NCBI GenBank assembly: GCA_026120035.1
Contig: JALRME010000067.1
Location: 1-64,000 of the forward strand
From: Coleophoma eucalyptorum
Taxonomy: Eukaryota; Ascomycota; Leotiomycetes; Helotiales; Dermateaceae
DNA: 64,000 bases
Direction of reading: 5' to 3'
The notes beneath the pieces were generated by a model. The model worked only from the letters and a program-made list of their open reading frames with translations. It was not told where the DNA came from and searched no databases. The position numbers were made by a program, and so were the translations under genes. This document shows, piece by piece, positions 1 to 10,553 of the stretch. Position 1 is the first letter of the stretch, and every line of letters starts with the position of its first letter.

Positions 1-372
1 CTTCCGCTGGAAGCGTGTCCGAAGCTCTGGATGACGCTTAATGAAGTTGCGTGTCCAATGTGCTCCAACGTGTGACGCGTCGCGTGTCGCGAGAAGTTGA
101 TTTGCCATATCTTGTACGTTACAGATCCTAGGAGGGAATCCTTTAAGACCTAAGTTAAGAATATACTGAAGTAGAACAGATTCCTCTAGATTAGTTAACT
201 TCCGTGAATTGGCTGAGATATCGCGTCGTGGTAGTATACCGCGTAATCGTCGACTAAGCTTCTGGTGGTCAACCCCAAAGAGCTTTCCTGCAGCCCGAGC
301 ACTTAAACTAGGCTTTTCCTTCAAAGCTAGGAGGGCTAGGTTGATTTTCGCTTCATCATTTTTTTGAGGCAT
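1..372 (-). CDS. pogo/Fot1-type transposase, N-terminal 124 codons (partial)
   Basis: An uninterrupted frame opens with ATG at 372 and is still open at base 1. The first ~55 residues resemble a Psq-type helix-turn-helix (ARAAGKLFGVDHQKLSRRL), and residues ~60-124 resemble a CENP-B-type DNA-binding domain (LEESVLLQYIL, then NFIKRHPELRTR). These two domains bind the terminal repeats in Fot1/pogo transposases. The DDE/D catalytic domain lies beyond the window, so activity cannot be judged. No stop or frameshift occurs in the visible part, unlike the other pogo copies here at 12.1, 21.8 and 27 kb. The gene lies back to back with its own terminal repeat. Confidence 0.85.
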   Translation of the reverse strand, partial: MPQKNDEAKINLALLALKEKPSLSARAAGKLFGVDHQKLSRRLRGILPRRDISANSRKLTNLEESVLLQYILNLGLKGFPPRICNVQDMANQLLATRDASHVGAHWTRNFIKRHPELRTRFQRK

Positions 373-460
373 GCCTTGTGGTAGAGAAATGCCATATTAA
401 GTAAGGAAGTCGTGTTTTCGCGTTCGCGTGTGTCTTTCGCTTGTCTGTGTCTTTCGCTTG
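1..460 (-). mobile_element. pogo/Fot1-type DNA transposon, 5' end, cut by window edge
   Basis: The 5' part of a transposase reads leftward from 372 and runs off the window. Upstream of it, two 16-bp copies of a TGTGTCTTTCGCTTGT motif lie at 429-444 and 446-461, followed by the dinucleotide TA at 461-462. Read on the minus strand, the end is therefore TA-CAAGCGAAAGAC, the usual layout of a Tc1/mariner-superfamily terminus next to its TA target site. The other terminus is outside the window. Confidence 0.75.
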
Positions 461-462
461 TA

Positions 463-765
463 CAGTACGTTAGTCCTCTCTATTTCTAAATCTTAATTTC
501 ATCTACCCTTCTCCACTTTACTTATAACCCTAACTGCCACCTTTATTCTCTCTTACTCTCTTTACTATTTCTAATTAACTCTTTATATCTCTCTCTTTTA
601 CCTTTTTCTAGACTCTTTCTTTTTCTACTTCCTTCCTTTTATACCTATTATAGAGGTTAGCGGTAGAATAGCCAGCTAGGGTAACACCAAGGGGAAGCCA
701 GAAATAATATTATTAAAAATTCCAGTGGAAAGCCTTCCTCCTTTCCTACTATAAGATGTCGAGCT
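463..765. other. intergenic, pyrimidine-rich on the plus strand
   Basis: No coding frame is recognisable. From about 476 to 645 the plus strand is a run of short C/T-rich stretches (TCTCTTACTCTCTTTAC and similar). It lies just past the 3' end of the helicase relic, between that relic and the pogo terminus. A single AACCCTAAC occurs near 526 but no telomere array is present. Confidence 0.6.
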
Positions 766-3700
766 CTAGTATAGCTCGAACTGGACTAAGGCAGTAGCAG
801 CCACCCGGACGGCCCAGATTGCCTTCCCTCCTCCAAAGCTGGTTACTTTACCACACCACCTAAGGAAGTCATCAATATCGTTAAATCTCTGCTGAAACTG
901 CTCGAACAGCCACTCCTCCGCATTACTACCGTAGAAGATACTATAGCAGAGCGGTAGAATAATATCAGCATAGAGGCAGCTTTGACAGTGGCTTTCTGGA
1001 TCGGCCCGTGGACAGACACCCTGGGGGTTATAACACCAATAGCAGGCATGGTAGGGAGCGATCCATGGTCCTCCTTGCTTCTTCACCCGACTACGAGCCT
1101 CGAAGAACTCGGACCGGCGCCAGCAGAGAGAGAAGGCATGGTCCCAGGCATCACCGGATGCCCGACAGAGGAGACATGTACCCAGAACGACAAGCAGGTC
1201 CTCCTGGTATCGACGAAGCTCGAGGCCCGCTAGGCGCCGCTTCTCCTAAATAGCCACACTATCGGTAGGCTGGCGAGCTGGCATAGGAGGGGACGGCGCC
1301 CGAGCGGGACCAGCATCGCAGACATATCGCAGATAACGTCTTCGTCAGCCTGACATCGTCGCCAGTGCGCTTCTGAGTCTAGGTGCTCGCTCAGACATGT
1401 CCGACGACAATCCTGGCCAAGTAGGTAGCGGTGCAGTGCTCTCGTCTCCACCACCGTATCCTTGGCAGCTTGCGGTTTCCATGTACGAGATAGGAGGACC
1501 AACGAGTATGCTTCCTTTCCATCCCGCCCAGCCCGACCGGATTCTTGCGCGAAGTCCACCAAAGACGACGGCTCGTTAACGTGTATAACGAGACGGACAT
1601 AGGCATAGTCGAAGCCGGCGCTAAGGGCAGAAGTAGCCACAAGATACGGCTGGTCGGAGGAAAGAAGCCACGTTCGAAGCAGCTCCTCCTTCTGCTCCGC
1701 TGTGCCTATGTCGGCGGTAGATTGGGAACAGCAGAGGAGCCCGGCCAGAGTAGCAGCATCCTCTTTGGTCCGAACGTACAAGATAATCTTGTCTCGGGTC
1801 CGATCTATGAGCTGGCTGCTTTCCCACGCGTCCTTTGCTCGCCGCGCGCCTTCGTCAAGTAGCCGCCCTGATCCAGCGACCCTCTTAACCATATAGAATA
1901 GGTTTCGCCGGTTTGTCGATGCACGGATGATCTTGGGACGAGTGAGATTGTTCTGTAGCTCAAACTGGGCCTGAAGAGTAGGGGGTAAGGTAGCAGTCAA
2001 ATAAACAAACTGTGTACGGACCCCGCGAATCAGGGCCAAGTCAACCATAACAGCACGATATTCCGATGCAGTAATAGTAAAGTGAGCCTCGTCCAAGACA
2101 ATCCGTCCCAATTCCCCTCTGGCGGCCAGCTTGTATGCATAGGTTCGGAATGCTTTGGTCCCAGCAGCCTCAGCGCTCACGAAAACCAAGGGAGCATGCT
2201 GGGTTTCGTGCGGTGTCCAGACCCAATGATCAATAGCTAGTTCGCGTACGCGGCGGAGCAGGTCTCCACGAAGGGACACCAGAGGCAGGATCAAGATCGT
2301 GATGCCGGCATTGGGAAGCACGCACGGCAGCACGAAGAGCATGCTCTTTCCTTCTCCCGTACCCAGAACAACAACTACCTGCTCGGTCCCAGACATCACC
2401 GTTACCATAGCGCGTTCTTGCATAGCGGACTTCCATTGCAGGGTCTCGTTGTGGTACAACTAGCGTGCCCCTTTCAACAGAGCGGCAGAAGACCACTTCT
2501 TGCGTGGCCGATAGACGCCTTGGGCAATCTTCTTCAGCAGTCGTGGACCGTCTGGGTCTAGACCGGTTCGCTTTCGCTTGCTAGTAGGCTCCAAGAGCGT
2601 ATCAAGGCCCCAGAATTCCTTCCAGAGAGTCGACGTACGTAGGTTACGACGAATCAAACCGTCCCACACATTGTCGAAGCTGTTGTTCTGCTGGTTAGCA
2701 TAAGCCCGATTGACGGTCCATGTGCTGTGGTTCCGCTGGCTCGTCATGGCACGAATGTCAGCATCGATCTCCTCCGCGTCTTCACTCGCTTGCTGATCTA
2801 CGTCGAAGCAGGCAGTGCCAGCGGCGAACTTGGTCTTGACTATCGTAACGGTCATCTATCGCCAGATAGCAATGCCTAGCTTAGGGGTGCTAGCTCGAAC
2901 ACATGCTTGCTTCATACATTGTGTCAGCCGGTTATCAGCCCACACCTTGCCATTCTTCCACCAGAGGTACGGGGAGATCACAGAATATAGGGCGGACTAC
3001 CGAAGGAAGATCTGGCGTAGTGGAATAACCCAGGTGAGGTAGTCCAGCAGAAGGTCGCTAATAGCTGCAGGTAAGAACCGAATATTGTCCTTGAACTTGC
3101 CTATTTGCTGCTAACCTTTATAGTAGGTCGTATATAGCATCACAAGCCCATGTTTGATATACGCATTCCGGCGTCGCTAGGTATTATACCAGGTAATAGA
3201 GAACAGCTCGCTCTCGCGCAGGGGCTAGCCAGAAGCCATATAGGTCAAGACGAGCAGCCGTTTCAGGAACTCCTCTACGGTACTCTCGTACTGGTCAATG
3301 GCTTTCTAGCGCCAGGTCTTCGTCCCGTCATCCGCAGTCTCTAGGAAGGAGTCCCGCAGTGGCTTGGACGTCTGGATCGCAGTAAGTAGGGCCGTGGCTG
3401 ACCCTTTCAGTAGGTCGGCATTCTCGCGGTGCTAACCCCAACCAGCCAAAGGCGTCTGCATCCAGGTTATCCTTTAGTGCCCAGGCCTGGATCCGAGGGA
3501 GATTCTGGACTCCAAACATCAACTCGCCGTGGAGGAACTGGCGCGCTTGAGTAAATTCCGAAAGAAGTAGTTAAGGCACTTGGTCCATGTGCAGATCCAC
3601 ATCTCCATAGGTCAAGGTCTTCTCTTCCGGGTCCCACTCTGCCTGGTGCGCTCCCACGACCTCCTTGGACACCGTAAAGAGCAGCAAGCGCCAGCCAAGG

Positions 3701-5064
3701 ACCTCACCCATCGGGGTCTCGGTTTCGGGCTGGAGGAACCGCTCGCAGTACCCCTTGATGAGATCCAGGGTGTTCCCATGCCCAGCCCGTTCAAGGGAGA
3801 CGCTAGCATGGAAGATGATCAGCTGGACGATCCAGATCAGCCCTGAGAGGAAGGAGTTATAATTGCCCGGCTCTTTCCAGGTCTTGGTAAACGGCCTCAC
3901 ACTATGCATAGCACAGAAGCCAAATAAAGGCGAGCTATATCGGCGGCCACCAAATTCATGGCAGATAATGGCCATGCAGAAGACGGACAGGCTATCTCGC
4001 AAAGCTTCTCGGTCTTGCTTCTCAACGCCCTACATAACCCTATTCCATGCACTAGCCTGCTCATCAGTCAACTGGACGGCACCTCCAGGCGGCTGCTGGC
4101 TTTCGTCAGATGTAGTAAAGTGGCCGCTGCTATGCACGACCCGATAGTAGTATGTTAGGAACTGCTTCCAGTACCGGCGGTTGATCTTCACTGTCTCGGG
4201 CTCCTTCTTCGGCTCGAATCCTCGTGCCTTTCCTACGGTTGCGGTGTGGAAGCGACTCAAGGCCAGTTGTCGTGGCCAGGTGAGCATGCACTCAGGTCCG
4301 TCGAAGCACCAGCTGTGAGCCTCGGAAAGGATCTCATCCATGACCTCGAGAATGAAGAACAGCTCTGGCTCGTTGTCGGCCGTCTTGGGCAGGGAGAAGG
4401 ATGCTTGGATCTGCTCTTTGTCAAAGCCTTGAAGACAGTCCTTGATGCCGGTCCGCTGGAGCCATGGCATGTCCGCCGACCGGTAGCTGCCAAAGTCCTG
4501 GACAATATTGGCCGCTGCCTTGCTATCCTCCTTGGCGCGGAGGGTGTCTTTGCTTTGCTGCCGAAAGAACCTCTCCTCCTCGTGGCCCAGGCATCGCTCG
4601 GCCTTGCCGTTGTTCAGACAGCCATTCTCCACAGTTACCACAAAATACCGAATCAGGCGGTTCTCGGCAAAGAAGGTCTGCAGCTTGCAGGCTTGCCACA
4701 GCGGGGTCTTCTGGTGCAGGCCAGGCTTTTGCTGGTGGGCCTTGGACACGTGTAGCTTCATCGTCTCGAGGTTCCTCGTGAGCCCTCCCGCACAAGTGAG
4801 GCATTGCCAGCCGTCTACGACTCGGAGGCCACGAACGGCCGCTGGAGGATCGGTGCCTCTCGGCCTGGGGATTTGCACGCTCTCGGGGGCGGCGAGGCCA
4901 TAGCTGGCAAAGAGCTCCCCCAGGCTTTTGAGCTGGGCAGCACGCAAGCCATGTGGTTGCTGCCGAAGGTGCGGAACCCAGACGTCCGGCCGCGGCTGGA
5001 GGCAGTGGCCACAGAGCGTACACAGGAGCACCCCCCACTCCGGGAGGTAGACGAAGGCCTCGCT
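766..5064 (-). pseudogene. telomere-linked-helicase-type RecQ family protein, decayed
   Basis: Reading leftward from the ATG at 5064 (an in-frame GTG lies at 5091), the N-terminal part has a cysteine/histidine-rich segment (VLLCTLCGHCL) like the DUF3505-type region of fungal tlh-like proteins. A long middle region follows, then an SF2 helicase core between 2459 and 1230 with Walker A GTGEGKS, LDEAH and QESGRAGRDG motifs typical of RecQ. The C-terminal tail (1086-766) carries CYWCYNPQGVC and CLYADIILPLC cysteine pairs. The original frame is broken by about ten stops, almost all TAG, each at a codon that could have been CAG or TGG, and by at least two frameshifts near 3410 and 1200. RIP-like decay is the simplest reading. 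Related intact proteins are often subtelomeric; that this copy is subtelomeric is an inference. Confidence 0.85.
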
Positions 5065-5135
5065 CATCGCCCTCAGAGCCGCTTCCTCCACGGTGTAGGC
5101 GGGGATGGGGGCATCTGGCGGATCGGGGGGAAAAC

Positions 5136-5239
5136 ACTTATTACGGTCAACTTATTACGGTCGACTGGCCCGTGCACCCTCCCTGGTCCGGGGAAGATGC
5201 GCGGCCCTGATTGGGCCGCGGAACTTATTATGGTCAACT
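5136..5239 (+). repeat. three copies of an ACTTATTAYGGTCRAC motif
   Basis: Near-identical 16-17-bp copies lie at 5136-5151, 5149-5165 and 5222-5239, just upstream of the helicase relic. The first two overlap by a few bases. They could be remains of the terminal region of whatever carried the helicase, but no matching inverted copy was seen near 700. Confidence 0.6.
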
Positions 5240-5989
5240 AAGCGAAATACTAGGGGTAGGGGAACAATTGACCTTACTATCTTACGTGTTTACGACTAAC
5301 AATGTTCACCATAGTTCAGAAAATGAGACATGTATATTTGTTGAAGTTCTAATTCCTTCAAAACCAAATCTATAGGTTTCACAAATATTCACTTCACAGC
5401 TTGAGGTGTCTTGTCGACTGCAGGCCACTCTTGTTCATCTCGTTAACATCAGCTTGATACATCGACTGTTCGACGTGACTCCTTTCTGTTATTATTATCT
5501 CCTCCTCTTCCCTCTTCTCCCAATTCTTCAGTCGCGAATTAGGAATGCTCTTCCTACTGCCAGACAGCCGAAAGCTGATAGAACAGCGCTACCTGATATC
5601 ACCAGGGCTTGATTCATATAATGTTGTGGAAGCTGTATTCTTTCCTATCGCCGTTGTAATGACAGTTGGCACAGGCCGCTCTCGGGCGACTGCCATCAAT
5701 GTACCAGCCGTAGATAGGTTAGTGCATAACGGTAGCGACCGCAGCAGGTAGCGACCGCAGCAGGTAGCAACGGTGTGCAGTGCTCAATCCAACTCTGGTG
5801 AGCAACAAAGCCTCCTCGTTAAGAGGTCGCAGCCCGGCTGTAATAGGACGATGCAACGAAAGTGCTAGCAAGGAACGAAAGGCGTTACTGGTGATGATAG
5901 CAAGGCTAAAAATGCTAGGAAGAGTAGGAGTTGCTGCTGCTAGCGGTTGTGGTGGTAATTCCGCCGGCTAAGGTACAGGAGTTTCGTAA
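5240..5989. other. intergenic, no recognisable gene
   Basis: This stretch separates the helicase relic from the 3' end of the HNH gene. Short open frames on the plus strand (5406-5612, 5545-5751) show no known motif. The only clear structure is a short tandem repeat at 5731-5773. Confidence 0.6.
5731..5773 (+). repeat. 16-bp tandem repeat, about 2.6 copies
   Basis: The unit GGTAGCGACCGCAGCA occurs at 5731-5746 and 5747-5762, and a partial third copy follows (GGTAGCAACGG). It is GC-rich in an otherwise neutral intergenic stretch. Confidence 0.9.
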
Positions 5990-7577
5990 TCAACCATCGC
6001 TCAAACTCACGTTGTTACTATCAAGATCGTCTTGGAACTCATAGCCTAGTCTTTCAAAGATTACTTTTGGATCTGATGTCCCTTCAAATACTGAACCACT
6101 AAAAGGCTTAAACCCTTGAGGTCGTTGCTTTTGGAGATAGTTCTGAACTAGATCCTGGATATTGTAACCATCTACTAGCTCGTTTGCGGATAGAGACAGT
6201 GGCTGCGGTGGTGATGAACGAAGAAAGGAAGGCGGAGAAGAATAAGGTAAGGAAGTTAGCGAGTCTTCGGTCTCCTTCTCAAGGTCCTGCTGCAATCGGG
6301 TAGCCGATGCTAGTCCCGTAGATTCCGAAGTTCTTCGTATACGCTTCTGCCGATAACTAGTTCCATCATCCTCGTTTTCTTCTTGGTTCCCAGGTGCCGT
6401 AGCTGACTCCCTTTGGCGCTTTGTAGGGCTACGGCCCCTGGACGCTGATACTCGAGAAGTAAGCCATTTCATATCCGACACCTCTTCAATAACACGCGAA
6501 GTTTGCCCTTCTATGGTGGTGACTCGTATAACAGTTCGCGGAGTGCCTCGGGTAATGAAAGCAGAAAGACTGGGAAATATAGACCATGCAAATCGGGCAT
6601 ACAGAAATTCTGTCCGACAAGGTATCCTGGCTTGTGTTCGACGATTGTGGTAGAGAGGGCCGATATCTTCTGTTGGTTGGAGCAGATGGACAACAAAATC
6701 ATCGCGTGTAGAGCCTTTAGGATAGAAGACGAATTTACGATTATCGAACGCGAGATGAAGATCAGCACGTAGAAGTATCAGGTTGGCAGTATCATTAAGG
6801 ACGTTTTTGGCATCGAGTGATGAATTGCTATTGTACTCTATCATTCCATTGTTGAGGAACCAGTCACGTTCGTGTTCGGGACATATGTGTGCAACCTGTG
6901 TTTCTGACTGGTGGTTCGTAATACGACAGGTTAAATCCCGAGTCCGTGTATATATAGAAAGCGCAGATTGAGAACCAGAAAAGAATAAAGGTGTAGGATC
7001 ATTTGCCCGCAGCCAAGTAGCTGGTAGCTGATGCGGGAATTCGAAGTCTTGGAAGCAGGTTACCACGGGCCACCTATACGGCGGGGACGGGGATATCGAT
7101 GATTCCGATTGTGATTGTGATCGTGTTTGTCCTCCGCTTTCTCTTCTTGCGACTGCCTCGACTCGGGCATCGTTATTAGGACTTGATTCGCTTTCTGTGT
7201 TAAACTTAGTTTATGCTCACGTATTGTTGGAGAACGAATTGCGATCTCATTGGAGACATACCAGAAGGAAGAATCGTCTTGTCGGGTACATGATACCAGT
7301 AGTTTCCAACAGGAAGAATATCATCCCAGTCGGCCTTAATGGGTGGACCATATCGCGTACTTGTCAGCCAGCCGTCATGACGATTGTCGGCAACAATCGC
7401 ACAAGCATCGTGAGCGAACCCGTAATGCAAGCCGCCTATAGGAGTATCGAATCCATGGAGCAGGAACAGCAGACTGTTTCTCTCCTCGTATGCGGGGTGA
7501 TGGAATCGGAGGGGTTCAAAGCTTCGACGGTCGGCTGGGGTATCGAGTGGAGCCGCATCTCGAATCTGCAGAACCAT
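5990..7577 (-). CDS. fungal HNH-endonuclease-domain protein (two exons)
   Basis: Two minus-strand frames join through a probable 64-nt intron (7157-7220; donor GTGAGC, acceptor GAG) to give about 507 residues from the ATG at 7577; the frame stays open upstream to 7652. Exon 1 (119 codons) carries the N-terminal module seen in this fungal family (DTPIGGLHYGFAHDAC, then VGNYWYHVP). Exon 2 carries an HNH_2-like motif: CRITNH, VAHICPEHERDWF, then NLILLRADLHLAFDNRKF, containing the expected His and Asn positions. The C-terminal third is Ser/Glu/Arg-rich and low complexity, with a likely basic nuclear-targeting patch (SYRQKRIRR). Nuclease activity is inferred from the motif; biological roles in this family are not established. 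The acceptor is not a consensus site, so the junction needs checking. Confidence 0.75.
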
Positions 7578-8130
7578 TCGTACAGAATATATGACATTCG
7601 TCCGAAGAGCACACGGCGATTTAGTTGCACAAGCTGTCGTTGGCGATATCAATGATCGCTTTGTCGCAGATTGCGGTTAGCGGTTGTTATGGCAAGCCTT
7701 GCGCCGGGTAATCTATAATCCGGGGCCACCTTGGTTTCGACGTTAACCAGACAACAATCGATCTGTCTGGCTGTGTTCAGGAATTACCACTCGAACTATA
7801 CCACTATACCGGTTCTCCGATGGAGTTGAAATACTTAAACTCACTCAGTTTTCTAAGGGTAGATATTGATATCCTTGTGCCATGTAAATTCAATTTCCGT
7901 CTTTGAATCGTGCAAAAAGGGTGGTGAATATATGCAAGTGGTCATAGTAAGTAGGGTGTTTTGATACCACAAAAACAGAGCTTAATCACCGGCCGCGAAG
8001 CTAAAACTTATTATACGATGCAAAAATTAAGATATAGATGGACGGTTCCAATTATTAGCATCTTTAGTAACTTATTAGTATTTCCTAGTCTCTACCAAGT
8101 CTCATATAGTGTCATGGAACATGCAAGTAT
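7578..8130. other. intergenic, no gene seen
   Basis: The HNH reading frame stays open to 7652 without an ATG. Beyond that the sequence becomes AT-rich, and nothing coding or repeated was recognised. Confidence 0.5.
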
Positions 8131-8428
8131 TTAGTTGGTTGGATTACACTCGAGTAAACAATACTTTATTCCCTCGTCGTCCCATTTCGGAGCCCATCTT
8201 GTAGGACAATTATGCTGATATTTTCCGAAAGCAGCCTGTAACTCTTCCTTACTCCACTCCCTCTCTACCGCAGTCCCAAAATATTTATTACTCATATCCC
8301 GTACGAAATGTTGCAAGTAGTCCTTCTGCGGCATTCGGATTACTCTGATATCTGGATCCTCAGAGAAATAAAAAAGTACAGCCAAATATTGCTTGATGGC
8401 TTTTGTGAACTTTCCTCCTTTGGACGCT
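8131..8428 (-). pseudogene. C-terminal exon of an unknown protein, 5' part decayed
   Basis: The frame is open for about 98 codons from a good 3' splice site (CTAACGACTAACTAG, ending 8429) to the stop at 8131. A GTGAGT donor at 8485 would give a 57-nt intron in the right phase (2 nt before, 1 nt after). The upstream exon is open for only about nine codons before a TGA, so the gene looks truncated. The peptide is acidic and hydrophilic with coherent composition (SEDPDIRVIRMPQKDYLQHF), but no family was recognised. It has no in-frame ATG of its own near the start. Confidence 0.4.
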
Positions 8429-8485
8429 CTAGTTAGTCGTTAGTGCCATTGATACGTCGTAATAATCGAGTATATAAGAACTCAC

Positions 8486-9186
8486 GAACCGTATCTATGC
8501 AGCCTTAAATATCAATGGCTACAGGAGCTGAAAAGTGGCTGCCTGCTAATTGTTTTGAAGAACAAAAGCCTAAATCATGATTTCTTTTAATAATGTAGCA
8601 GTTAGGCATAGGTACCAATGAAAACAAAAAACCAGATAGTATAAGTTAGACATTAACTCTTTCTCATTTTGGGGAAAATTTGCGAGGATATAGAATGGCT
8701 GGCACACACACGAACCGCAACCTTCGAGGTAATAGCTCTGGATAGGAATGTCATGTAATATTCCTGAATAACAATTCAAAACTGAACTTATGATCGTGCA
8801 CATCAACGTGTTCTCATTAACATGCATATATTAATCTAGATACGAGAGTAAAGAAAATACGAAGATAGTCTAATCTACTACAAGTATCTAAACTAATGAA
8901 CACGTCTTCCTAGATGTTACCTCTATATCAGATGGTTCTAGGGTAATAATTAGCCATACTTCTTTAACACGCCTTGTCTGTCAATTTATCCAACAACCTT
9001 GACAAATATACAGGTGACTGTCTTGCAAATACACGAGTCAAGTAATCATTCTGAGTATTGGTCTGCCTACTAGGTCATGTTTAGCGAGTTTAGAGCCAAG
9101 AGCGCAAGAGCTTTCGAGGAAAACTATATGATAGTAACGTGCATTGTCTTACAGAGGTTAAATCCCTGCTGCATGCTGCTCAACAT
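8486..9186. other. intergenic, AT-rich, no gene seen
   Basis: Only short frames occur, for example 8570-8827 on the minus strand, and they lack any recognisable motif. No repeats were noticed. Confidence 0.5.
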
Positions 9187-10293
9187 TCAAAATACTTTGA
9201 AGTGCCAAAATATCGAGAGCACTAGGCCAGGTACTGTCGAACATTGAAATCTCGAAGTCAATACTCTAGAGGTCGTATGCGGATGACTGGAATACACTAA
9301 GCCCTTGATCTGAAAAACTTCTGTGGCGACTTTTTGAATCTCTCGTAGGACTATCTTAGCGTATGGCCAAGTCGAACCCATAGCTTTCAGAACACCAATA
9401 ATTAATGCCACACGATCCTGATGGTGTTCCATATATACTCGACCATGGAGAGAGGTCGCGGAAAGCTGCGTCACCGCACTGAGCACCAGTCCACACATGA
9501 AGAAAGGAGTATGGTTTTGAATGGATGAACATAAAGCTGCAAGATTTGAAATCTGCCTTGAGGCCTCAACTGCTTTGATTTTATGCGTATGCTGTGTCGA
9601 TGTTGGCGATGTATGTATGTCGCCTTGTCTTTCTGTGATGTCGACATTAGCCGCAAAAGTGTGAAGGAGATTACAGCGAGGGCAGTGCAGAATAATGCTA
9701 GCACACTGGATAATCATATGTGCCTGGAAGAGTATTTCGTCCACCTCACCAAATGGACTTATGAGTTCCGCCTTAGAAGCAGGTATATAATATACCCATC
9801 CCGCTATAGCGTTGTCTTTAGCCTGAACTCTGCTGCGGGGAACACCTTTTGCTCTCGCTAAGGCAAGGACTCTACCAAGAATACGGACTGCTTCAATCCG
9901 ATAACACAGCGAGGAGTATTTAGTGTCAGCGTCCATAAATAAACTCGGACTAAATTGAATCAATGAAGGTGCTTCTGGAATCACTGTAGCTCCCTCCGTG
10001 TAGAATTCATTGTCACAGGGCAGGCGAGTGTTCAAGCTCACGCTGTTGGTGCTGAATTTGATCCTCCTCCAAAAAGCCGCGATATAGCCCTCAACGACGT
10101 AGATCTCCCACCAGATCCGTCTGAGGCTTTCCTCTTCGATCATCTGCTGCCCACTATATACTGCGGGGAATTCTTCTTGGTTCATCCCGAGCTCAACGGC
10201 GAGAGTCAGGGCCTTCTCCAAGGTAGCCTGAAAATCAGTGGGATTATTGCGGCCATGCAGTGCGATAGCGTAAAGCAGTTGCGCTTGTACCAT
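9187..10293 (-). CDS. fungal-specific transcription-factor domain protein lacking a Zn2Cys6 cluster
   Basis: The 368-residue frame from ATG 10293 contains the middle-homology region of zinc-cluster regulators (Fungal_trans type), notably LTLAVELGMN and EESLRRIWWEIYVVEGYIAAF near residues 30-75. The rest is helical and consistent with the family. The frame is open upstream to about 10366, where a TGA closes it. No CX2CX6C cluster is visible between 10300 and 10553, so the DNA-binding domain is missing. Typical family members are 600-800 residues, so this is either a truncated remnant or one of the known cluster-less regulators. Its 5' side faces the 3' end of the VOC gene on the same strand, leaving about 260 bp for a promoter. 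Confidence 0.7.
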   Translation of the reverse strand: MVQAQLLYAIALHGRNNPTDFQATLEKALTLAVELGMNQEEFPAVYSGQQMIEEESLRRIWWEIYVVEGYIAAFWRRIKFSTNSVSLNTRLPCDNEFYTEGATVIPEAPSLIQFSPSLFMDADTKYSSLCYRIEAVRILGRVLALARAKGVPRSRVQAKDNAIAGWVYYIPASKAELISPFGEVDEILFQAHMIIQCASIILHCPRCNLLHTFAANVDITERQGDIHTSPTSTQHTHKIKAVEASRQISNLAALCSSIQNHTPFFMCGLVLSAVTQLSATSLHGRVYMEHHQDRVALIIGVLKAMGSTWPYAKIVLREIQKVATEVFQIKGLVYSSHPHTTSRVLTSRFQCSTVPGLVLSIFWHFKVF

Positions 10294-10553
10294 CTGTGGC
10301 GTCTTCTCGTCATTCTCTGAAAGTGCAGCTGATGCATCGGTAGCCAGTGCATTGCAGGACTTAGCTGGTCATGGGAATCGCTTATGAGTTACTTGGAAAC
10401 TTCGTGTTCTTATATATACTACGCGAGTTCCTAACGAGCGGTGATTTCTCTAGGTGAATTAACTGTGCCATTTATTTTCCTCAAACGCAATTCACATTAC
10501 ATATTTTGACATATGAAACGTAAGTCGTAATACCCTGTAGCCAAGCCCACACA

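Noticed and set aside
526..535. Telomere-like AACCCTAAC
   Set aside because: Only one unit is present; no tandem array occurs anywhere in the window.
4246..4755. 169-codon plus-strand frame in the helicase region
   Set aside because: It is antisense to the N-terminal part of the helicase relic, whose minus-strand reading has the recognisable motifs.
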